This document shows positions 20,494 through 27,615 of a stretch of DNA of 49,086 bases, in pieces. Source of the DNA: a virus. The translations under genes were made by a program, and so were the position numbers. Numbering within the stretch: the first letter of the stretch is position 1; each line of letters starts with the position of its first letter. The notes under the pieces were generated by a model. It saw nothing but the letters and a program-made list of their open reading frames with translations. It was not told where the DNA came from and did no database searches. Location of the stretch: positions 1-49,086 of IMG/VR virus record IMGVR_UViG_3300043464_001457. One strand, written 5' to 3'.

Positions 20494-22545
20494 TTAGGCA
20501 GACAGAGATTCGTTGCGGAGTCGTTCCGCTTCCAGCTGATGTTCTTCAGCCTTCTGAACTGCCAAGTCAAACAAGGAACCAAACATGTTTCGTGGGTCGA
20601 TGTCCTTGTAGATTCCGGTTAGCAAGGCTTTGTAACCAGCCTTGATGTAATCGGTCCACTTGTACTTTTCAGAGTTGGCTTCAATCTCAGCAAGGTAATA
20701 ATCTCTTTTTTCTCTACACTTGTCAATCCCGTCGAAGTCCATTTGTGAGGCTGTTTTACGGCAAGAGCAACCTTCACGCGGTTTGATTCCCAGTGATTCC
20801 ATGATTCTCATCAGCTCGAATCCCGGCTTTCCATCCTGCGGAGGCCAAGCCTTGATTTCCTCAGCTGGGTACATGGCTGGGTCACAGGTCAAGACAGTCA
20901 GACCGTACTGAGCTGGGGAAAAGCTGTACACCTTCCACTGCGGGTTCTCCTTGACGAATTCACGCAAGGCGTAGTTCAAGCCAAGTTTTCCGTCATCACC
21001 CAGTTCGCCGTTAATCATGGTGTCATGGATGACAATGAATTTACGAACCTTCGATGAGTGTTTCTTCAATTCCTCAGACAGCCGAGCATAGTTGGCTTCA
21101 GTGTCAAGGAACAACGCATCAGTCTCATCAATGTCAACCAACAGCGAATCAACGTTTCCGGTGTTGATGGTGAACGAAATGTGACCTTCCTCACCAGTGT
21201 CACGGACAACCGTGTTCTTGATGACTGTCATCATCGGGTCGGTACCTTCAGCGTTGTAACTGATGAGGTACTCAGGTCGACCAGCCAAGAAGTACAACGT
21301 GGATTCACGACGCTTGGTGAATTCAGTTACGTGACGACTGTTGTAAGCAACCACCTTCAATTGTTCCGAATGCTCATTCAAGTCACGCGGGATACGACGA
21401 ACCCATTGATAGAGTTCTTCAATTGAACAGTTGTTGATGTCTGGGAGCGGAGGCATGTTCGGGATGCGAACCTGCTGTTGCTCCTGCACTAGTTGACCAT
21501 GTGTGACAGCAAGCGGCTGAGAATAAATCGGCTTGAAGGCAACTGGGTCTTTAACCATTTCCAACCAGTCACCCATCGAGACTCGTCCATAACGAACGAA
21601 GTGTTCGTAGACTGGACGAATATCCAAACCCAGTTCATTGAAACCAATCAAGTAGTTCCGCAGCTTGTTGCGGGTATCCACGGTGTACTTGACTGCACGT
21701 GGGTCAGCGAACTGATGATTCCAACGCAGGAATGGTAAGCAATAGCTTGTTCGTCCAGCCTGACGATACTTTTCGTGGATGTAACCTTCTTCACCACCGA
21801 ACCCACGAAACTCGGGATTGAACCCAAGCCAAGATTCCCGACGACAGGCAAACAGACCCAGACCCATTGCCGGAATTTCAAATGGCAATTGGGCATCAGT
21901 GTCAGCTGCACGTGTGCAACCATTCTCAAGCAGAAACTTATCATGACCTGAGTAACTGGTTGTCTTGATTCCAATATCAATTGGATTCATCTCAGGAGAC
22001 AAATCACAATACAGAGTTCTATCTTGTGAATTGGAAACCACCGTGAACAACTCTCTTTGGGGAGAATACCATGCACATCCCCAACGACCCCACATTTCTG
22101 CTCCCCATTCCATGTTGAAATGAGTTTCATAACCAGTCAGGTGGTCGTAATGAATTGGTCCAGAATACAGATGGTCTGAATTGACATTGAAAATCAACCA
22201 GTCCACAAACTTCGGCAATGCTGTTGGGAAAAGGAGAATGTGTGAATCAATACACATTACCCATTCACCTTCAGCAACTTCGAACACCTTGTTGCGGCTT
22301 TGACTGGTGCCGAATTTTTCCTTCTCGATTGTGAAGTACCGGGTGCGGATTGAACCACCCCAGCTTTCAATCAGTTTCTTCGTGCGGTCACCGGCAACTG
22401 AATCTGGTTCAGCATCAATGACAACGATTTCAACTTCTTTCTGCAACCTGTTGGCAGCAATCTGAATCTTCAGATTCTGAACAGTGTTCCACAGATTTTC
22501 GAAGTCGTTAAGAACAGCCATCCCAATGGTAAGAATTGGTTTCAT
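20494..22545 (-). CDS. Multidomain glycosyltransferase with DSH motif, peptide O-glycosyltransferase-like
   Basis: 683 residues from ATG 22545 (GAGAG upstream). Residues 1-280 are a GT-A domain: LTIGMAVLNDF, then VMCIDSHILLF with Asp-Ser-His at 100-102 in place of the usual DxD, and FRGFGGEEGYIHEKYRQAG at about 247-264. The DxH metal motif and a downstream GGE motif are the signature of peptide O-GalNAc transferases (GT27) and Skp1-type GlcNAc transferases. Residues about 410-580 look like a CmcI/TylF-type methyltransferase or hydroxylase-like domain (DALFLDTEANY, IVIHDTMINGE). The C terminus has a small Cys module (GCSCRK...MDFDGIDKC). It lies next to the mucin-like gene. Confidence 0.75.
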   Translation of the reverse strand: MKPILTIGMAVLNDFENLWNTVQNLKIQIAANRLQKEVEIVVIDAEPDSVAGDRTKKLIESWGGSIRTRYFTIEKEKFGTSQSRNKVFEVAEGEWVMCIDSHILLFPTALPKFVDWLIFNVNSDHLYSGPIHYDHLTGYETHFNMEWGAEMWGRWGCAWYSPQRELFTVVSNSQDRTLYCDLSPEMNPIDIGIKTTSYSGHDKFLLENGCTRAADTDAQLPFEIPAMGLGLFACRRESWLGFNPEFRGFGGEEGYIHEKYRQAGRTSYCLPFLRWNHQFADPRAVKYTVDTRNKLRNYLIGFNELGLDIRPVYEHFVRYGRVSMGDWLEMVKDPVAFKPIYSQPLAVTHGQLVQEQQQVRIPNMPPLPDINNCSIEELYQWVRRIPRDLNEHSEQLKVVAYNSRHVTEFTKRRESTLYFLAGRPEYLISYNAEGTDPMMTVIKNTVVRDTGEEGHISFTINTGNVDSLLVDIDETDALFLDTEANYARLSEELKKHSSKVRKFIVIHDTMINGELGDDGKLGLNYALREFVKENPQWKVYSFSPAQYGLTVLTCDPAMYPAEEIKAWPPQDGKPGFELMRIMESLGIKPREGCSCRKTASQMDFDGIDKCREKRDYYLAEIEANSEKYKWTDYIKAGYKALLTGIYKDIDPRNMFGSLFDLAVQKAEEHQLEAERLRNESLSA

Positions 22546-22575
22546 GATTCTCTCGCAGGATTTGTGTAACAAAAA

Positions 22576-25221
22576 CTAAACAGGACCACCGCCTCCACCG
22601 CCAGAAGTTGTTGTGGTAGTGGTGGAAGTTGTTGTAGTCCACGGGTCAATACATGGTGTACTGGATGGGTCAGAGCAAGCGGTACCAACAATGTCAGTTG
22701 GACAATCGCATTGCAGCAAACCACCAGCAATACAGCTGTCAGAGCTGAAGACGTACACACCACCAATGCACAGGTAGTTGCAGCTTCCAGTGCATGGTAC
22801 CCAACAGGCAGCACAGTTCGTACCCGGTCCCTTCCAAGTACCACCGCATAACGTGCAGTCAGCTTGTGAGGTTACCGTACAGTTGTCAGCTGGGCAATTG
22901 CAACAGGCACCGAGCGGAGCAAGTGTTGTGGTTGTAGTTGTACTGGTCGTTGTGGTTGTGGAAGTGGTTGTGTTCTCAGAGCATCCAACTCGAATGGTTT
23001 CACCGGCAGTTGATGGTGAACGTCGGGGGACTGCACAGTCGCATGGGTAGTTGCACAGGTCAACCTTCTTTACGTTCCAAGTTGAACCTGTTGAAGATTC
23101 AAGAATACAGTACCTGTCACATGGGCCGGGAGTTGTAGTGGTTGTGCTGGTTGTGCGACAAACTTCCTGACAATCAACGTTGTCACAACTTCGTGGGTAA
23201 GCAGTTGGCTTTTTGCATTCGGTTGTAATCAACACACCGCAGTCATCGTCTGAACCACCAGACGGTGGGTTACAGCAGATACATTCGCAGGATGTGTAAT
23301 CAGCACAACCTTCGCAGTCACAGTTGCAGCAATCACTGCACCAAGACAACCAACGGAATTTCTGATTTACCGGGTCCCAAACCCACAGACATTTGCCACC
23401 ATCACCGGGAGGTTTTGGGTCTGGGTGATAAGTCAGTTTGCAATCTGTTTCGACAGTGGCACATTGATTGTCATTCGCATTTGTATCCGGTGCATCACAT
23501 GAACATTCAAAATAACCATTAGGCGTATCGTAGTCCAAACCTGCACAAGTATTTTCAGTGTTTACCCATTCAAACGTAAGACTGATGCAGTTGAAGCTAC
23601 TCCATCTTGGGGTAGAAACCCAAGTGCAACCATTCGCCGGGTTCTCACAGGCTAAAGTCGAAGTCGTGTTGCAGTTGCAGGTTGTGGTAGTCGTACTGCT
23701 GGTGCTGGTCCAGCTGCAACTATTCTGTTTGTTGCTTAGCTTTACGCAGTCAGTGTAAGTTGTTTCCCCAAGTGTTGTTCCAGCATAACTGGGGCATTCA
23801 CAAGTACATGGTTCAACAGTTGTTGAGCTGGTAGTGCTGGTTGTGGTTGTTGTGGTGGAAGTCCAAACAGCTGAACGACAAGCATTGAATTCAGAGTTGG
23901 TTGATGTGGAGGTAGTGCTGCTGGTTGTAGTGGTAGTGGTAGTGCTGGTGATTGCGGTACAGCTTCCAGTTTGCACCCAAACATCAGCACCTTCCCATTC
24001 GTTCAAGCAGGAACCGGAGCAATGACTAACCAAAATTGGTGTAGTCGTGGAAGTGGTGCTGGAAGTTGTGCTGGTGCTGGTGAAAGCGTTGTAGTACAGC
24101 AATGGCAGCTTGGGAACGATTGGAAACTTCCAATCACCCATGTCCACTGAACGGACCTTCGTCATCATCCCACGGTCACCGTGGTAGAACTGGATGCTGA
24201 CTGCACTCCCGCATGGTTTGAATTTGTGAATGCCGAAGTATTCAGCATCCAACAGTTCATGAGCGTTGTACGCTTTGTAGAACAAATAGCTCAGCTCACA
24301 GCTGAGAATTTCCAACTCTGCCTTGTAGGTGTAGGCACGTGAATGATTCGGGTCATAAATGTTGTAGACCGGAATGTGATGGTCAGTACCAGTGAAGTAA
24401 TCCGGTGAATCAGTTGGGTTTGTACAGACGAATGGTTCAAACCAAAAATCTGTATTGTTGTTCCACTTGCGGTACAGGTGTTTGAGTTCATACGGTCGTT
24501 CAGACTTGTCCAAGGTCAAGTCACGACGCTTCTCAATTGCCATGGTGTCAATGGCACCATCCAACGTCTGGTTATCAACCAAGTGATTCTTGACTGCCTG
24601 AATGCTGTACCCGTTGTATTCCTTGTAGACCTGATGACTGCACAGGTCCAAGATGTCATTCAGCTTGTTCCAATCATCTTCGTAAATGTCCATGTTGACA
24701 TCCCGAAGCAGAATGTCGGGGAAGTCAGCATTCGCTTTGGAAACTGCTGAGTAACTGGTTCTGATGTTGGTGTTGTCCCAGTAAACACCAATGCCTGCTT
24801 CCCATGTGTTGACCACACCAGTTGGTGGAGGCAATGCCTCATGCGGAGGGAATGGGTCTTTGCTCAGACGGGTCTTCATCTGAATTGCAATTGCCCGTGT
24901 ATCAACAATCTTTGCCAGAATCAAAGATTGGTCAGACAGCCGTGGATGATTGGCGAATGTGTCAGCAATCAACAGCCCATCAATCTGAACAGTCTCAACA
25001 CCATCAGTGATGGTTAAGACCAAATCTTCCTTATCGAGAAGGTCAGTGATGTCCTCTTTGACAAAGAGCAACCATCCATGACCGGGGTACCTGCCAGCTT
25101 TCAACTCGAAGCTGTTGGCTTTGATACCGAGAGCTGCCAGTGATTGAATCAGTTCAACGGTTGGATTGACGCAGAACTTCTCACCACCGGAATAAGCCAG
25201 CTTAACGTAGGCTGAAGGCAT
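22576..25221 (-). CDS. Mucin-like Ser/Thr-block and Cys-rich virion protein
   Basis: 881 residues. Residues 1-375 are an ordinary globular part (WEAGIGVYWDN, HVYKEYNG-like, FWFEPFV, GDWKFPIVPKLPLLYYNAF) that fits a tail/baseplate-attached domain. From about 380 to the end (22576-24090), seven blocks of nearly pure Thr/Ser (such as TSTTTTTTTTSSTTSTSTN) alternate with Cys-rich modules of 40-100 residues (CTCECPSYAG, CCNCDCEGCADYTSCECICC, GACCNCPADNCTV). The C terminus is a Gly-rich tail. No signal peptide. The alternation matches mucins in layout. It is the first gene behind a promoter/operator candidate, and two glycosyltransferase genes follow it. Likely an exposed fibre or adhesin that is O-glycosylated; inference. 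Confidence 0.75.
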   Translation of the reverse strand: MPSAYVKLAYSGGEKFCVNPTVELIQSLAALGIKANSFELKAGRYPGHGWLLFVKEDITDLLDKEDLVLTITDGVETVQIDGLLIADTFANHPRLSDQSLILAKIVDTRAIAIQMKTRLSKDPFPPHEALPPPTGVVNTWEAGIGVYWDNTNIRTSYSAVSKANADFPDILLRDVNMDIYEDDWNKLNDILDLCSHQVYKEYNGYSIQAVKNHLVDNQTLDGAIDTMAIEKRRDLTLDKSERPYELKHLYRKWNNNTDFWFEPFVCTNPTDSPDYFTGTDHHIPVYNIYDPNHSRAYTYKAELEILSCELSYLFYKAYNAHELLDAEYFGIHKFKPCGSAVSIQFYHGDRGMMTKVRSVDMGDWKFPIVPKLPLLYYNAFTSTSTTSSTTSTTTPILVSHCSGSCLNEWEGADVWVQTGSCTAITSTTTTTTTSSTTSTSTNSEFNACRSAVWTSTTTTTTSTTSSTTVEPCTCECPSYAGTTLGETTYTDCVKLSNKQNSCSWTSTSSTTTTTCNCNTTSTLACENPANGCTWVSTPRWSSFNCISLTFEWVNTENTCAGLDYDTPNGYFECSCDAPDTNANDNQCATVETDCKLTYHPDPKPPGDGGKCLWVWDPVNQKFRWLSWCSDCCNCDCEGCADYTSCECICCNPPSGGSDDDCGVLITTECKKPTAYPRSCDNVDCQEVCRTTSTTTTTPGPCDRYCILESSTGSTWNVKKVDLCNYPCDCAVPRRSPSTAGETIRVGCSENTTTSTTTTTSTTTTTTLAPLGACCNCPADNCTVTSQADCTLCGGTWKGPGTNCAACWVPCTGSCNYLCIGGVYVFSSDSCIAGGLLQCDCPTDIVGTACSDPSSTPCIDPWTTTTSTTTTTTSGGGGGGPV

Positions 25222-25284
25222 AAGTCTGTATCCTATTAGCTGTATGCTGTTAGCTGCTGGCTGATTGATGTCTCGTTGTAAGCA

Positions 25285-25313
25285 ATATCAACCCGAAGGG
25301 TAACAGCTGTCAA
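25285..25313 (-). promoter_or_regulatory. Sigma-70-like promoter for the mucin-like/glycosyltransferase operon
   Basis: Minus strand: perfect TTGACA (25313-25308), 17-base spacer, TGATAT (25290-25285). Transcription would start near 25278, about 57 bases before the ATG. The -10 match is modest. Confidence 0.45.
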
Positions 25314-25318
25314 GAGGG

Positions 25319-25336
25319 GTTTAAGTAGACTTAAAC
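25319..25336. promoter_or_regulatory. Operator-like inverted repeat next to the promoter
   Basis: GTTTAAGT-AG-ACTTAAAC: 8-bp perfect arms with a 2-base spacer, five bases upstream of the -35 box. The position fits an activator or repressor site for the operon. Confidence 0.5.
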
Positions 25337-25465
25337 TATTTTCCCCCAAAGAATGTCCAGTGCGCGCAGTAGGTTTTCATCAGAAACAAATTGTTGTCTG
25401 TATTTGTTACACGAAACTGGGGCGGGTGACCCCCACCGATTTGTGTGCCAAATCACGTAAAAACG

Positions 25466-25501
25466 AAAAAACCCCGATAGGCTGGAAGAACCTACCGGGG
25501 T
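25466..25501 (-). terminator. Intrinsic terminator behind the portal operon
   Basis: Minus strand: 11-bp stem with one mismatch (25501-25491 with 25481-25471), 9-base loop, then T-run (25471-25466). The stop codon of the 47-residue gene at 25502 touches the stem. Confidence 0.9.
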
Positions 25502-25645
25502 CTACACAAGGAGAATCACCGGCTCAATTCTCGGTCTAGCAGCTGCGGTAATCAAGCTGTTGCTATCAGCGATTTCGTTCCCCAGCAAATAACCCAGCTT
25601 TTCGTGGTTTTTCAACCAGACCTCCAAATTTGACTTATGACGCAT
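25502..25645 (-). CDS. 47-residue hypothetical protein
   Basis: ATG 25645, stop TAG 25504-25502, directly at the terminator. The product begins MRHKSNLEVWLKNHEKLGYL and ends in PRIEPVILLV. The first 25 residues are amphipathic helix-like. Only a weak AGAAAA stands before the ATG, and an in-frame TTG/CTG 21-24 bases upstream is possible. It is 80 bases downstream of the portal stop. The protein-like composition and the stop position right at the terminator support it. Function unknown. Confidence 0.45.
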   Translation of the reverse strand: MRHKSNLEVWLKNHEKLGYLLGNEIADSNSLITAAARPRIEPVILLV

Positions 25646-25725
25646 TTTTCTGATTGGACGGGTCAACAGTCGTCCAGACCGTCAAAATGCTCCCAGCGAG
25701 TCAATCTGGGGCCAAATCCAGTGTC

Positions 25726-27030
25726 CTAACCGGCTATGGTGAACCGTTTCTTGTTCTTCCCGGTTTCCGTGACTTCATCCTCACCCTCAGACGAATCTTC
25801 ATCTTCGGGGGTGACTTCCTCGGAATCCGCCATTTCGTCACTGATGCCGGATGCCTTCATCGGGTTGTCTTCCTGACCCCCCACAGCTGGCTCAGCCGGG
25901 TTCTGAGCGTTGTCAGTCAGCAGCGGGTAGACTTCGACCTCAAACGTGTCGTAAGGCAGGTAGCCCATGTTGGCGTTGATTTGAACCAACGGACGAACAC
26001 ACTGTTCTACGAAGTCATGAACCAGCCATTGCAGTTCTTCTTGCAGGATGGAGTAGAAGGCAGTCTCGGGGACCGCACGACCGCTGGATGAACCAAAGCC
26101 TTCGTTGCCGGAAGACTCAATCACTTCATACGGGATACCCATGGCTTCAAGGATTTCGATACGGAGTGAGTTCCCGTAGTCGAACAAACCAGCCGGGATG
26201 GTGTTACCCTTAGCTGGTTCGTATTCCCATTTTCGATTGCCACGGGCATCTGTTTCACTGGGCAGTGCCATGACACCACCAGTGCGTTTCTTTTCAATGA
26301 TTTCCTGTGCGATGTTCTGATAAGCCTTGAGCTGACCGTTCGGGGTACGCACGAATCCTTGCGGGTGGTAAATCGTTCCACCTTCGAATGCGTTCTTGTA
26401 GAACCACAGTCGACGGATGTCACGGTAACCACCTTCCGACCAAACTTCATTCCACGGGACATGCACACCAATCAGACGGGAACGACCGTAGTATGGGTGG
26501 AACTGTCGCCAGTGAACATGGTGCAAAGCCTTCGGTCCACCTAAGTACACAGCCTTGCCAGCTTCCATGTTGACGGTCATGAACTTGTCAATCAGCAAGC
26601 CAGTGCGACAACCGTTCTTTGTCACGACGCGAACATTGACGGATTCGAAATCCTTGATTCCGTCATAAATGATTTGTCCAGTTTTCTCATCCTGCTTGTA
26701 CAGGATTTCTGAACCGCTGTAGCCCCATTCGATTGCCTTCAGAGTCTGAACGGCACCGTTAAGCCAGAACTTGCGAAGCTGCTGGTCAACAAACTCCTTG
26801 ACTTCGGGGGTGTCACAAAGGCATTCGAATTTGCCTTTAGTGAGCATTGGTCCTTTGATGAGCCACAGACCGAAGATGATACGGGGGTCCAACAACATTT
26901 CGTTGATGGTGAACATGGTGAATGGCGGACGCTGCCGCTGGTAACCACCATACCCCAAGAAGGTTGACGGAATGTATTCCTGAACCTGTGTTTTCAGCAG
27001 GTCATTAACGTTGACGTAAACTGTTTGCAT
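25726..27030 (-). CDS. Portal protein (DUF935/Mu gp29-like)
   Basis: 434 residues. Recognisable portal features: DPRIIFGLWLIKGPMLTKG (N-terminal region), LKAIEWGYSGSEILY (stem start), the conserved WRQFHPYYGRSRLIGVHVPWNEVW and RRLWFYKNAFEGG segment, LRIEILEAMGIPYEVIES and the late AFYSILQEELQWLVHDFVEQCVRPLV helix, as in DUF935/SPP1-like portals. The C-terminal about 40 residues are acidic (EVTPEDEDSSEGEDEVTE). Forms the dodecameric DNA gate of the head. Starts inside the end of the frameshift ORF (26-base overlap). Its position after the tail genes, about 17 kb from the terminase, is unusual. Confidence 0.85.
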   Translation of the reverse strand: MQTVYVNVNDLLKTQVQEYIPSTFLGYGGYQRQRPPFTMFTINEMLLDPRIIFGLWLIKGPMLTKGKFECLCDTPEVKEFVDQQLRKFWLNGAVQTLKAIEWGYSGSEILYKQDEKTGQIIYDGIKDFESVNVRVVTKNGCRTGLLIDKFMTVNMEAGKAVYLGGPKALHHVHWRQFHPYYGRSRLIGVHVPWNEVWSEGGYRDIRRLWFYKNAFEGGTIYHPQGFVRTPNGQLKAYQNIAQEIIEKKRTGGVMALPSETDARGNRKWEYEPAKGNTIPAGLFDYGNSLRIEILEAMGIPYEVIESSGNEGFGSSSGRAVPETAFYSILQEELQWLVHDFVEQCVRPLVQINANMGYLPYDTFEVEVYPLLTDNAQNPAEPAVGGQEDNPMKASGISDEMADSEEVTPEDEDSSEGEDEVTETGKNKKRFTIAG

Positions 27031-27289
27031 TTTTTACTGCCTGCTTTCTTTTCATCTGTTCCAATGCAAACTTCGCTGCAATCACATCGGCTTGGTATTC
27101 GTCGTCAGTTCGCATCAAAACCAAATGCCTGATTCGTTCCTCAGTCATTTCTGCGAAAGCTCTCCTTGCTCGGAGTTCTTCACAGCTTTCAATCTTTTCC
27201 TTTTCAGATTGAATGATGTACATACTGACCGGATTAAGGTACTTCTCTGGGATAGAGGAAGTACCGAAATCCGCAGCGAAATCAATCAA
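27005..27289 (-). CDS. Downstream half of a frameshift pair (no good start of its own)
   Basis: 94 residues if read from the TTG at 27289, but that codon is directly on the AAGGTGG sequence and there is no ATG until residue 23. In frame upstream it stays open to the A9 tract at 27299-27307 and is reached from the 27295-27591 gene by a -1 shift, giving a fusion of about 196 residues. Sequence: helical, acidic then basic (SEKEKIESCEELRARRAFAEM, YQADVIAAKFALEQMKRKQAVKN). By analogy to lambda G/GT this would be the T-like extension. Overlaps the portal start. A separate translation from TTG cannot be excluded. Confidence 0.65.
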   Translation of the reverse strand: MIDFAADFGTSSIPEKYLNPVSMYIIQSEKEKIESCEELRARRAFAEMTEERIRHLVLMRTDDEYQADVIAAKFALEQMKRKQAVKNANSLRQR

Positions 27290-27294
27290 CCACC

Positions 27295-27591
27295 TTAATT
27301 TTTTTTTACGTCGACAAACTGTGCCATGATGTAGGCAACCATCCGGTAGGCAGCGGATTCGCTGACCTTGACCCGGTAGTTCTCGTTCAGCTTACGAACA
27401 AAGTGCGGGACGTAATCATCCTGTTTTGCTTCGTACTGAGACAGCATCACCAAGCGGTGCAGTTTGCAAACGGTGTCTTCAATCGTGCCAACTTGCTTTC
27501 CTTCGTCGTCCCGAATGTTGAACTTGATGAGAACATCATCGTTCGACAAGTCGATTTCGTTGACGGAGGTTTCTTGCTTTTTCTTAGCCAT
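27295..27591 (-). CDS. Small tail-region protein ending in a slippery A-tract (tail assembly chaperone candidate)
   Basis: 98 residues, beginning MAKKKQETSVNEIDLSNDDV. Mixed strand/helix: LIKFNIRDDEGKQVGTIEDTVC, then helices SQYEAKQDDYVPHFVRKLNEN and ESAAYRMVAYIMAQFV. It ends GTA AAA AAA AAT TAA, so the last codons form an A_AAA_AAA heptamer one codon before the stop. Size (about 100 residues) and the -1 extension are typical of tail assembly chaperones gpG/gpGT. However, it lies after the tape measure gene, not before it, so the call is by analogy only. A CCTGCGA leader motif is nine bases upstream. Confidence 0.65.
   Translation of the reverse strand: MAKKKQETSVNEIDLSNDDVLIKFNIRDDEGKQVGTIEDTVCKLHRLVMLSQYEAKQDDYVPHFVRKLNENYRVKVSESAAYRMVAYIMAQFVDVKKN
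27299..27307 (-). other. A9 slippery tract, likely -1 programmed frameshift site
   Basis: Nine A on the minus strand, read in frame as GTA-AAA-AAA-AAT-TAA. A -1 slip on A_AAA_AAA moves the ribosome exactly into the 27005-27289 frame (AAA-TTA-AGG-TGG-TTG-ATT). The next stop in the zero frame is at 27297-27295. Confidence 0.65.
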
Positions 27592-27615
27592 GACTTTTCT
27601 CGCAGGTTAAAAGGG

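Larger units (their letters stand above)
25222..25465. other. Intergenic region with promoter and operator
   Basis: About 240 bases without a gene between the mucin-like gene and the terminator behind the portal operon. It holds a promoter candidate (25285-25313) and an adjacent 18-base inverted repeat (25319-25336). The 60 bases nearest the gene hold AGCTAACAGCATACAGCTAA-type near-repeats. Nothing else recognisable. Confidence 0.6.
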
